A stretch of 64,000 nucleotides of DNA from Straminergon stramineum (taxonomy: Eukaryota; Streptophyta; Bryopsida; Hypnales; Calliergonaceae): the NCBI GenBank assembly GCA_963920665.1, contig OY987265.1:21829001-21893000 (forward strand). Reading direction: 5' to 3'. The notes below the pieces were generated by a model. The model saw nothing but the letters and a program-made list of their open reading frames with translations, was not told the DNA's origin and searched no databases. The number at the start of each line of letters is the position of its first letter. Within the stretch, counting starts at the first letter, position 1. The position numbers and the translations under genes are program-made. Shown one piece after another: positions 34,386 through 45,974 of the stretch.

Positions 34386-37300
34386 TTAATGCGGGTTCAA
34401 CGGAGTTGTCTCTGAATAAGCAGGAGCAGGCCTGCTGAAGTGGTTGGCTAACACATTTCTTGCCATTTGCACGTCCCGTACAAATGTCGTGCGTGCCTTC
34501 GCATATGGTGCGTCTCGAGCTGCATACGCAAGGAAAGGTAAAATGTAAGGTCGAGAATTCATAAAATTGAACCTCTCAAGCACTAATTTTCAGAGGGGTT
34601 GCACACCTCAAAACATTTCTCAGTCAATTTCTCTTGAAAGTCGGGAAGAAGTTGCATCCAACTCAATTTGATTCATGTTTTTCGGACTCTTACTGAATTA
34701 GTTATTCATTTTTAAAGTTGGAATTGGGAAGTGCTAAAATCGTCCCCACCCTGAAATGTTCACTTTGGGAAGATTGGAAACTCGAAAATGTTGTCCAGTA
34801 TTAGAGGACACTTTTAGAGCAAGGGCAGCTTAAGCACAACCCATTTTGTTGTTCTCAGAAACGTAACACAAAAATTTTAATCCCGGGTTTGCTTCCAAGA
34901 CAGAAATGGTGGTTCATTATTGCTTTAGGAGTTTGCCTTCAGGTCTTCTCATTTAGTCTTGTTGGTGCGTCTTTATGTGCAAGGTTACTAATCGACTGGA
35001 GCTAACGCTTAGTCTGACATGCAGTTCGGGTAAAAGAGTGTTGCATTGGTAATTATATGTATCATTTTATTTTCCAAGAAAGCACTCAAAACTAAAGTAA
35101 AAAATAATAGAATCAAAGTGGACTAGACTTACGTAAACGTTGGGCTCCGCGAATATTCATCCGTCTTTTCCAGCACAGGTAGCCACCTAGAACGAGGAGG
35201 ATAAAGCATCCTATGACCCCCATTATGATGGCCGTCCTCAAACCGTGTGACATTTGATTACAAGGTCGAAGCCCCAGTCCGCAGAGTTCACCATTATTTG
35301 CAAGGCTGCAACGATCAGAAGTTTGGGTTGTCAATACAAACTCAAGCATAAGATGCTGGGTGACTTTAACAACTGAATGTTTTGGAAGTAAAATCTTGGT
35401 TGCACAACCTGGATTTCTGAAATAAAGTTAACCCCCAGGTGCCCAAACTGAAAATAGAAAGTCACACTTCGGAAGCTATAACAATTATAGTCACTTTTGA
35501 AACGCAGTTCTATTGTTCAAAAGAGTAGGGAATGATTTCTTCTTTCAAGTGGTGATGCATCTTGAGGCTTCCTACGTGATTTATTTTTAACTGTAAAATA
35601 TATGGAAGCGGCCACAATTAGTCACTTGGGCAGTTATCTAGTATTCTGAACAACTTGAGAGATGAATCTATTGAGCGTAACTTACTTCAGCACACCACCG
35701 CGGATTGGAAAAGCTCCCAAGGATGACGGCACCTCTCCAGTCAACTGATTGTCATTAAGCAACCTGGCATATTCAAGAGAACGAGTAAGAAAACATAGGA
35801 AAGGAAGAATGGCGTTTCTGAACTTCACAACAAAGCTAGAGTTTATCTTCGGCAGTCTTGCAGAGAACACTTACAATTCTTGAAGATTGGGAAGTTGGCC
35901 AAGACTTGCAGGAATGGACCCGTTCAGTCGGTTGTGCGAAAGATCCCTGCAATAAGAATGAGCAAAAAAATATGATGAATAATTATGAAAGAATAATAAA
36001 AATTCCGAGAGCAGGTGTTCTCCAAGAATCTTGCAAACATATCCAAGTGAATTTGTTCTGAATTGGTAAAACTTGTTCACTGGCGAACTTACAGTGTCGT
36101 AAGAGAAGAAATGTTGCCAATAGAGTTCGGTATAACTCCACTCAGCAAGTTGTTGCTCATATTCCTGCTCATACAGCAGCAGCAGCATAATTATAAACAT
36201 GCCAGATTCAGTTGTTCTTACATCCAGACAGATTAATTCAAAGACGAAATCCTCTTGACAATTTCTGCCAGAGACATTGAGGTACTGATCTGTCAAGCAG
36301 ATTGATGCACTAATATGCTGTACTGTACATGCCGTGGTCTTCAAATCAAATCATCAGCTTCTACCTGGGACTTACTCCAAACACTACTACGAACATAAAA
36401 CTGAATTGGGTCTACACAGTCAATAGTTACTTACAGCGATTGAAGATGCTGCAGTGCTGCTACACTGTCACCCAATTCACCACGTATGCCTTGATAATCG
36501 AGGCCCCTGAGACATTTCAAGGAAATTCAAGGAAATGCTCTAAGTGAACTAGTCCACAAGTATGTCACCATGAACAAGCTAAAATATCTATTCATTCAGC
36601 TTTGGAGAATACGTAGAGAGAAATTGGTTGCTGTCTATTGCAGATTTATTCAAGTAGGAGATTCTGTCAGGCTGTGGGTTCCTCTCAAGGACAAGTGTTG
36701 GTTTCCAAGATTTAGAGGACAATATACTAACTAACCTTGCTCACAAAAATCATACATTGATCATTTTCCAACCTCCATTCAGAATGAGAAAACGGAGGTT
36801 TTCCATTTTGTATTGACGAATGCAGTACACTACTACACTTTCGAGTTAAAACCACCAAATTTCCCCACCAACTGGGATCCTTTGAGCCGATTAGGTTCCC
36901 TGAAACAAGATTAAAGGGACGGAAGAGTTAATGAGCTCTTACAGGCCATTGATAAACCAGGCACCAGCTGTCGCTTCAAATTCACAGTTCACCCCATACC
37001 AAGCATGCACCTGCGGAATGCAAGGATCTCCATTCCATCCCAACCGAGCGGGAAGCTCCAAGTTCTGCTTCATATTCTGAAGTGCCCAAACTGTGACAAC
37101 CGCAACAAATCCAAACCAAATCAGCCAAAACCCTCCTACAGCCTCCTTCAACTTCACAAAAACAAATAAAACCATAGAATCATCACCCAAGGAGATCACA
37201 ACCATACCGTTCTCAGCAGCAGTAGGAATCTCTTGGGAGATTAGCTGGTAAACCTCGAAAGCACTCACAGAAATTTGACCCGCCAAGGGCTCAAACGAGA

Positions 37301-39249
37301 GCGTCAAAGTCCGCCCTTCCACCAGCACGGTCTTGTTCAAAACCAGCGCCGTGAACTGACCCCCAGCCAGTTTCACAATGTCCACAACAGGGAACAGAGG
37401 CGCCCCATTCGCAAACACATTAAACACTCGCATATTAGGCCCAGTAATATCAGGCTCAATCTCTGCAAAGTGCAACCACACGGAGTAGTTCTGGTTCGGC
37501 TGCACAGGAATGCTATACGAAAGCTTGTTCGTAGGCCCAGTCGTGGTGGCAGATTGGTAAATCGCCTGAGGGTACACATTGGGAGCGTCTCCATACTTCG
37601 AAATGTTAGTCGTGGTCCGTAGAACACTCACAGCAGATCCGGGAGTGAAAAGCGTTTGGTCTGTTGCCCAGTAGCGGTCACCACCCCAGGGGTCAGCGTG
37701 CAAACTGGAGCCGTATCCGGAACTCTCGGCTCCAGCCGACACTCGCTTCACCGTTTTCATGATCACACCACCTGGAGATGATGCAGTGGCGTTTGTTTGA
37801 TAGGCCTGATCGTGGATCTGCAGAATTTCAATTGAGGCTATCACTGGGTTGCCGTGGCCCGAGCTGTGGAAACAGACTGTGGCTGCGCCATCCACTATGT
37901 GAACGAGAGAATCAGAGTACTCGTCGTCCACGACAGTGCTCCAGCCGCGCGCGAGGGAGTAGACGAGTGTTCCCTCTAGAGATACTTCGAATTCGGGCTC
38001 TCGACCGGAGTTGTCCGTGATGCCGAAGCTGAAATACATCCTGGTGAAGGCCAATTGAACATGAACAGTTAACGTTGTGGAGATGCAAGGGTAAATTCAT
38101 TCTAACCCTTGGAAAACCTTGTCTAAAAAGACACACTGTAATCCCATTGGCATAGGTTCTCCTACAATCAAGGGCAATATCGAAAATATTTTACATGAGC
38201 CATTCCTGTAAGGATTCGAGCACATGAATTCAATCCTACAGTGGCCACTTTTATGTCTAGGAGATGAAAAGGAACTAGGAAGCTTGCAGGAGATCCGGTG
38301 ACAAAACAAGACAGTCGAAAGAGAGAATCATAACCTCCATTATTTATCAATTGAAATGCGCGCTGGAATTACTATAATCGGCTACTGGCTTCCAAAGACG
38401 ATTTTCAATTTTGAGCTTGGGCAGTTGGGGGCTATTAAGTAAAATTAATCAAAGGTTTCACCAACTCTGACAACAAATCATCACTGCAAGATAGAGTAAA
38501 GTACGAGAAATTGTATAGACTAGCGATCATGAGAGAGTTGTGGCCTGACCAAATGTTCTACGTTTGCAGATGGCGAAAGAAACAAAGGCCATGAGTAGTT
38601 ACCTTATCAAGTATTGGCCATTAGGAACTGAGACGTTGTAGCAATTTTCAGGTCCATCTGAGAGTTCAAAGTAACGGATGGTGTTGAGCTGCGGAGCAAT
38701 CCGACTGACCGTTGTCAAGTTGCCAGAGCTGCCACCCGTGTAATTCATGTCTCGGGACCATAGAAACCCCGTGTTTGGAGCATATGATTCCGTACTCGAC
38801 CCACAAGCAATTCGCACCGTAAAAGGAGCTGAGATCACACGAACACAGCCGTCAGAGAATCCTCGACAATTACCAATTCAAGCTTCAAACACAAGAAACT
38901 GAGGTTTCAGATGCAACGGCATTGGGCAGAGTGCTGCTCAGAGAATACCCAGTCTATGGACACACTGTACCAGAGGCGTACATTTCAGCGTGCTGGAGTA
39001 ACAAAAACCAGGCAACATCTACAACATTCCCTTTTTCAACATTGCAGCAACAACAAGGAACCCATTGTCCCACCCTAAAAAACTGAACCTGACCATTACC
39101 TGCCCGCATGAGCAAAGTAACCCCGCATTGCAGTTGATACGGTCTCAATACCAACGAGAAAGCAAGACCATACCTTGAGCAGCTGCAAACCAAGTTTGCA
39201 AACCAAAAACAAGAGCTGCAACGAGGAAGACCGCCCGAACACGATCCAT
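34386..39249 (-). CDS. RLP4-like receptor-like protein: malectin-like domain, LRRs, membrane span, no kinase
   Basis: Complete ten-exon minus-strand gene: 39249-39174, 38828-38603, 38040-37208, 37090-36943, 36506-36435, 36164-36093, 35946-35875, 35763-35686, 35305-35133 and 34519-34386. All junctions are GT..AG and in phase, giving 627 residues. Residues 1-24 are a signal peptide (VFLVAALVFGLQTWFAAAQ). About 27-375 is the malectin-like domain (IACGSSTESYAPNTGFLWS, YLIRMYFSFG, WLHFAEIEPD, FEVYQL). Next comes LGWNGDPCIPQVHAWYGVNC, then about four LRRs on 72-78-nt phase-2 exons (LDLSHNRLNGSIPASLGQLP), CGL.LRPC, one membrane span near 552-572 (AIIMGVIGCFILLVLGGYLCW) and a short cytosolic tail ending with RDAPYAKARTTFVRDVQM, typical of RLP4-type proteins. 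Length matches Arabidopsis RLP4 as I remember it (about 626). Such proteins sit at the cell surface and are thought to bind wall glycans; with no kinase they need a partner. Confidence 0.95.
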
Positions 39250-40130
39250 CGCGTCCCCTGCTCCGTACCGCAGCTGCAATAGCTTCCCTTCCAAATGATC
39301 TGCCGACGCTCAGAAACTTCCTGCCAAATATCTAACCTTGTCTCTGAAATCCCCTGTTGCTACACATTGCAAAGCACCCACAAGTCCCCGCCTCAATAGA
39401 AACGCTTCCCACTGAACTGAAAATCGGTTCTCCCATGGCGTCCCCTCCTCATGTCGACTTAGATCCAAGTTTCTGCCACTTCCTTCAAACTCCCAGACGC
39501 CGCACCTGCAACCCACGAGCTACGTCTAACGAGACTCAAAATCCTGGGTAAAAACTGCATCAGCCCGAGATGGCGCGCGACCAATTTCAGAAACACTTAC
39601 AACCAGAGTGCAGATCTACAATCGCCACAGAGTTGCAATGGCGGCCCTGCTAAACTTGCAGCCACCATTGGGAAGCTCTAGACGGAAGTTTCCAACAACT
39701 ACGTTCCAAGTGACGGCGAGTCCCAGCGAGTTGCGAGTGCGAGGTGGGCAAGTGCTTGCCAGCGGTCGAGTGGGATTGGCGCGACATGGCCGTCGCAATT
39801 CACGGGCGGGTTCCGCAGAGAGCGCCGATTTGTCCCGCAGCCGACGGCCCACCGATGGGTCCGCAAATCTAACTTCGCGATGGATGAGAGAGTAGTTGAC
39901 GTCGAGGTCGCAGCGCCATCGCCCGCTTTGTTAGTCAAACGACAAACGCTTGTTTTACGTGGAGCTCCGTGCGCTTTGATTCACGCCAGGAATGCGGATT
40001 TTGCGCACATTGATGGCCAGTTTCGGTGTGCTGATTGCCGAGTTTTGCTGGGGATTTGGCTTAATTGGGGAGGGAGGGAGCTCGCTAATGAGACGGACCT
40101 CTTTTATGTCACAGAGTATGCGCCCCAAAT
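39250..40130. promoter_or_regulatory. GC-rich 5' flank/promoter of the RLP4-like gene
   Basis: The sequence stays GC-rich for nearly 900 bases upstream of the ATG and then turns abruptly AT-rich. It probably holds the 5' UTR and promoter. A divergent plus-strand frame at 39638-39895 (starts MAALLNLQPPLGSSRRKF, with a good ATG context) resembles a plastid transit peptide in composition, but it runs into a stop with no continuing exon recognised. Confidence 0.4.
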
Positions 40131-40227
40131 AATAGGGGTAGTGACAGTTCATTTACCATCACAAATTTCACAAATTTATGTGGAGAATGGGGATGTGGCG
40201 TTTTAGCAGTGGCTTTCTGTATGCATT

Positions 40228-40339
40228 CCGGAATAGAATATTCTTCTTTTTCGAAATTTTCTCCACACTCATTCTTCTCCTCCACAGGTGAAGAATGGAC
40301 GTGGAGAAAACTTTGCAAAAAAAGAATATTCTATTTCGG
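40228..40339. repeat. 112-nt imperfect hairpin upstream of the RLP4-like gene
   Basis: The arms pair over about 50 bases: CCGGAATAGAATATTCTT with AAGAATATTCTATTTCGG at the base, and TTTTCTCCAC..ATTCTTC with GAAGAATG..GTGGAGAAAA near the tip, around a ~12-base loop. The mismatched long stem could be a small foldback element or a microRNA-like precursor. Confidence 0.65.
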
Positions 40340-42603
40340 ATTGCACTTTCTTCTCTTCATTACAGATTTCACCATCCAAACTATATGGCATCATAAACTA
40401 CAATCCGTGTGATTCAAAGCATGAACCTTCCAAAAGTCTTCTAGGTAAATGATTCTCCATGGTCCCTAAACAAACAAGGGGTGTTACAATTTCTTCACTT
40501 GTTATTGCTCCCCCATTGGCTCCGATTTCTATTCACAATGTTCTCATTCTTGGGTTGATGCAGTCGTTACCGAGGATGGTGAATAAATTGTGATTACCTC
40601 TAATATGGAATTTTGGAAGGTTGTGGCAATTTAAGTCAAGGTATAGTGTATTTGGGGAGGGGGATTGTCACCCAAAAATCAACTACTTTGGACCTTTGCT
40701 CAAGAGTATAAGAAATTTTGGGGGTTCTTACATTTCACCAAATCCATCTAAACAAGGGTTGGGAATTTTGTCAAATTTTTCTCATGATAGTAAACTATGA
40801 AACACAAATAGAAAATATATTTATTAAAAAAATAGCATCTTTGTCTTGCAACCTATCACCACATGAGCAACATGGTTAGATTGCAAAAAAATGATGATGG
40901 TAAGGTAGGAAACTCAATTTGTGCCACGGTCTAGAAGCCACCCTATTTGTGTCATAATGCATTAGTGGTGGAGATTTCAAACATTTCAAATGTATTCTAT
41001 TGGTACATAGGGCATACTTCCATACACTTAGAATTACCCAAATCTAGCATAAAAGATAGGCAAAAATTTAGAATTTTATATGGAAGTGTGCTATAGTTTT
41101 TAGAGGAGAGTCAAATTTGTTTTCCAACAAAAAATTTAGGGGAGGCTCAAGAAAAGTGGAGAAAGGAAGTCCTTGATTTTTGAAAAAATATTTGTAGTAT
41201 CAAACTTGAACATTTTGTTTTCTTTTTGTTTGACAACAAGTCAAAGCTACTCCTAAAATGTAGTTTATCCTTGTTTATAGAAATGAAAGCATTGTAAAAC
41301 TTGGTGAAGGAAATTCCAACTTTGGAAGATCCATTTTTGATTCCAAACCATTATAGAATTGCATTGTAGTCATGTGTTAAGTAGGGGCTCCCATCTTAGA
41401 ACTATTTAAAATGATTTAATTTCATAACATTTTAAGGTAGAGAAACACTTTTGAAGCTCTTATGAATATAGACTCAAAGAAATGATCACCCTAGTTATGA
41501 TTAGGAATTGCCATCTCATCCTTTTGAAGGAAATTTTTTTCCTAATACTTTGTTATTTCCAAGGTTAAATGGGAGACTTTTAGCTTGATTACGAATGCTT
41601 ATTAACCTTGGAATGTTCTAAAGAACAAAAAGTGTTTGATGAATGACTTTCATTGTACTTATAAAAACAAAGGATGCACCTTTTCAATCAACCATTGAAT
41701 CATTTTTTGATGCCTAACTCAATAATAGGTTTTGTCATTTTAGGTTTATACTAAACAATGTGTATAGACATACAAGCTCGCCTATAACTACATGTACACT
41801 TGTCATTTTTTTTATTATAACAATTATAACATGTGTATGCAATGTTTTGTGACATAGTAGAGAAGTATAGTACTATGTGATAGAAAAGAGTAAGTTTTGG
41901 ACAAGGTTTATGTTTTTACTCCTCGACATGAAAACTTGGAGAGAATAGATGGTGTGATATTAGAGAAGGTGTCATTAAAGAGGTTTGGGGACTTGTAGAT
42001 TTAGTAGACAATCGATGGTTTATTAGTCGTTGAATGGAATTAATATAAGGTGGATACCACTAAATCCATCATTTTGTTGTTGTTGGGCCTAATTATTATT
42101 AGACTACTGGTAGTCAAATTTTCATATTTTCTTGTTGGCAATTGAAAGGAGGTTCTAATGCACCAAAGAATATGACATTTGAATACCCTATGCAAAAGTT
42201 ACAAAGGGTCAATTTTTTTTGGTAGATGTTCTAAAATCGTTTCTTCAAAATACGTACATATTGATTTTGGAGATGTTCACATGGTGATGATGATCAGGTA
42301 GGTTGCGATCATTTTGAGTGCACCCGCCTTAATTGGAGAGGAATTATGATATTGGTTAGTTGGTCCACTTGGTCGTAAGTTGATGCGCATTAGGGCGATT
42401 GTAAATGTCATGATGTCATTAATTAAAAAAGAGATGCAGTGTAGAAAGGGGAACCTTCCTGGCACTTGCCAATGAATGGGTAAAACAATCAATCAGAGCT
42501 TGTAACTTAATTAACTTACTGGAAGTGGCGGCCCAACTGATTTTCATGACTTCCGTTGATCTTTGTGCCTCACACAAAGCGTTTGAAAGTTGAATGCGGT
42601 ACC
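40340..42603. other. AT-rich spacer, no gene recognised
   Basis: No frame or repeat terminus stands out. Confidence 0.35.
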
Positions 42604-43266
42604 TTAACCCCAAAATGCAATGCAATGCACAAGGCCTGTTTTGAGCTTATTGAAATTTGCTCTATATTGAACAAAAAGTAAACATTTTCTTGAGTTGTAC
42701 CAATTTCTTTTGAATTGTAACTATACAAATTCAAACTAGACATGTTAGAGATCACATAGGAAAAGAAAACATAACAATATCACTTACAAATTCAAAGATT
42801 ATAATGTTTGATCATGAGGGTGTTAAAATTGTCTATGAAAAATTTTCAATTCTCTTTTTGCATGTCAACTTTGAAAAGTTGGTCACTAAAAAGATATGAG
42901 GTTACAGGGCCTAGCATGCACACACAACCCCAATCAATTTACAATTTTTCAAAATCCATTCTACAATTTTATTAAATGAGTTTCTAATGTGATTTTGCCT
43001 CCAAGATCTAGTGTATTTGAGGCTCATTTCCAAGAGCCCTCGACACTACCGGAAGTCAAGATTGCAATGGGCATCCTTGCACAAAATCTTCAATAGAAAA
43101 ATCATAATCTTTCATTTTTAAGATCAACTTTTTGATCCTAAAACTAGACTTCAAAAAGAATTTTCCAAAAATATAACCTACTAATAATAGCAATTTGGTT
43201 GGATTTTACTTAACTTCAAAGTTTTCGAAACACCTACATTTGATGCCTCGAGCAATTAGGGGTTAA
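42604..43266 (+). mobile_element. TTAA MITE (T1), copy 3
   Basis: TTAA at 42604-42607 and 43263-43266. The left terminus has a small internal duplication (AATGCAATGCAATGCACAAGG in place of AATGCCCAAGG). The right end is CCTCGAGCAATTAGGGG. All T1 interior landmarks are present in forward order. Confidence 0.85.
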
Positions 43267-44171
43267 GTGAAGGCCAAATTCCGCACAAATGAAGTCATTT
43301 TTGGTATTTTTTTAAAAGTGCCACATGTCATCTTATGAATGGTATAAGGTGACATGACCCCTTGAGAATCTGATGTGGAAATTCAAATTTGGCATTTGAG
43401 TGCCAAATGAGATCTTCATGTAGAGTAACTTGCCAATTATTGCACAAACAAAATTCAAATCTTTCTCTATATAATTATAGAGACTTGCATATTTTGAAAT
43501 TTGGCATGATTATTAAATGTCATGTTAAGATTCACTTTTGAAAAATACAATGCAAAAATATTTCTTCCTACAACTTTCATTGCAATTTAAAGGCGATGAA
43601 GATAAAATATAGTTAAAAAATTTTTGCAACCTTTTACCACACAATGTGTAGTCATGGGATGGTGATATAAAATTTTGTCCCCATCGCAACTGAATTGGTA
43701 GTCAAATCGTGTGGTTAGTATTTGCTAAATGGCAATAGTTGTTGTATGCTTTGGGGATGTGTTTAGTAATTGGCATGTTTACTGTATGATATTGTCAATT
43801 TTTGAGACTAACTACAATAATTATAGTAATATGTTTTAGACTTAACATGGATATTTGTGTCAAACTCCTAATATTTGTAGATTATGAATGTTTTCAAGAA
43901 ATGTGGCCGTGGTTTGATCAAATTGGATGAAGTACAATCAAGTATGTTGAAAAAGGAAATTTTGTCTATTCTTCAACAATTCTATTAGCTTGGTCATTGG
44001 GTTCTTGATGATTTTTGTGCAAGAATTTGAATCGGTTCAAGTAGAAATACAAAAAAAGGAAATCTTGCAAGAATGAAGATCACATGTCTAGCCTTTCCTC
44101 AAACCATAGATTATTTTGCCCCAAATGCTCCAAATCTACGTTTTTATTTCTACAACAAACTTTCTTTGAGG
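43267..44171. other. AT-rich spacer
   Basis: No gene or repeat boundary recognised. Confidence 0.35.
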
Positions 44172-44977
44172 TTAACCCACTACAAGAGAAAGGGGTGTTT
44201 TAAGTATAGTCCTAGTAGTATAGTCCTATAAGTAATGACCTAAAAGGTGTGTTTATAGTAAAACTTTACTAAAAGAACATGTATCAGTAGTATAATTCCA
44301 TTAAAAATACCCCTCTAGGTCACTACTTATAGGACTATACTACTAGGACTATGTTTAAAACATCACTTTCTCTTATAGTGACCCCTAAACGTCCAAAGTC
44401 ATATCCATAATTGATGATTTGAAAAAAAGTATTATATTAAAGTGCTATTTAAAAGTATATTTTGGAATTCATATACAAATATAAGTTGTATATCACATCC
44501 ATATAGTTAGATTCACCAATGCTATCGCCAATAGTTTTTTATAAATTTTGAAAGGAAAATTTCAAAATTCTTTCAAAATTTGATTACTAGCAAAATATTA
44601 TCATTTTTTGAGAATTTTTTGTTGGAATGGATTTGAAATGAGGTTCTCTCTAAATGGTGATTTTTTGAAATTTTTTTGTTCTTTTAATCTATGACCTCAT
44701 TTTGGCAAATCTAGTTTTCAACTAGAGTCAATGCAATTTTGGCTTAATCAACCACTTGACATACTTCCACATTGGTAATTTTAGAAAAATATATAATCTA
44801 GTAACACCAAATCCAACCCTTATATAGGACAAAAACTTGATAAAGTATCTCCACAAATTAGGATCACTTTCATCCAAGCAACAAGGAAGATGAAACTTGA
44901 GTTTCAAGGAGGATGAAACTTGAGTTTCAATGTGTTCATCGTCCGAAATATGGACATCAAAGCATTTGGGGGGTTAA
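44172..44977 (-). mobile_element. TTAA MITE (T3) interrupted by a CACTA MITE
   Basis: TTAA at 44172-44175 and 44974-44977. Its terminus is split after TTAACC; removing the CACTA insert and one ACC restores TTAACCCCTAAACGTCC. The interior is the reverse orientation of the T3 elements at 6.8 and 13.3 kb and is closely related to 54815-55413 (shared ATCACATCCATATAGTTAG, TTCACCAATGCTATC and AATTTTGAAAGGAAAATTTC). Confidence 0.85.
44178..44380. mobile_element. 203-bp CACTA-type MITE (TSD ACC)
   Basis: It begins CACTACAAGAGAAAGG, the classic plant CACTA terminus, and ends with the inverted CTTTCTCTTATAGTG. The inverted arms extend about 65 bases on each side (TATAGTCCTAGTAGTATAG facing CTATACTACTAGGACTA). 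ACC is duplicated at 44175-44177 and 44381-44383. Confidence 0.92.
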
Positions 44978-45330
44978 GGATAGTCAATTACACTAAGACC
45001 ATACAATTTAAGCAAGGGTGTATTAGAAGTCTTGATTCATTAACATGTTGGTTAACTATATTTTAATGCCTTAGGGGGGAACCCAAGGAATATATATTTT
45101 TAAAATTAGATAAATGAGTTTTATAGCATGGTGAATATTGTAGATGGACAAGTAGGGACCAATTAATGACATTAATCAAGCAAACACATTCCACCTATAC
45201 TACTTAAAGCAAAATTTGTATGGTATGACCATAAAAAATTATGAAATATACTCCCTTTGTAATCCTCCACATTCATCAAGAAAAGACAAGTTGCCGTGTA
45301 ATACATGTTGTATGCATCCTTGGATGTCCA
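44978..45330. other. AT-rich spacer
   Basis: Nothing recognised between two TTAA elements. Confidence 0.4.
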
Positions 45331-45974
45331 TTAACCCCTAATTGCTTGAGGCACCAAATGCAGGTGTTTCGAAAACTTTGAGGTTAAGTAAAATCTAACC
45401 AAATTGCTATTATTATTAGTTCATATTTTTGGAGAATTGTTTTTGAAGTCTAGTTTTAGGATCAAAAAGTTGATCTTAAAAAGAAAGGATTATGATTTTT
45501 CTATTGAAGATTTTGTGCAAGGATGCCCATTGCAATCTTGACTTCTAATAGAGTTGAGGACTCTTGGAAATGAGCCTCAAATACACTTGATCTTGGAGGC
45601 AAAATCACATTAGAAATTCATTTAAAAAAATTGTATAATAGATTTTGAAAACCCGTAAATTGATTGGGGTTGTGCATGCTAGGCCCTATAAATTCATTTT
45701 TTTAAGTGGCCAAATTTTTAGAGTTGACATGCAAAAAGTGAATTGAAAAAATTTCACAATTTTTACACCCTCATGATTAAACATAATAATCTTTCAATAT
45801 GTAAAAGATATTGTTATATTTTCTTTTGCTATGTAATCTCTAACATGTCTAGTTTGAATTTGTACGATTGCAATTCAAAAGAAATTGGTACAACTTATGA
45901 AGATGTTGACTTTTTCTTCAATTTAGAGCAAATTTCAAGAAGCTCCAAACAGGCCTTGGGCATTTAGGGGTTAA
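45331..45974 (-). mobile_element. TTAA MITE (T1), copy 4, reverse orientation
   Basis: TTAA at 45331-45334 and 45971-45974. All T1 landmarks occur in reverse order (TTTCGAAAACTTTGAGGTTA first, and CCTTGGGCATTTAGGGG last). Confidence 0.87.

Noticed and set aside
37275..38020. Plus-strand frames opposite the malectin-like exon
   Set aside because: Antisense shadows of the RLP4-like exon 3, which has matching splice sites and domain motifs.
39638..39895. Divergent plastid-targeted gene next to the RLP4-like gene
   Set aside because: The transit-like frame stops without a recognised downstream exon; the region is adequately explained as promoter/5' flank.
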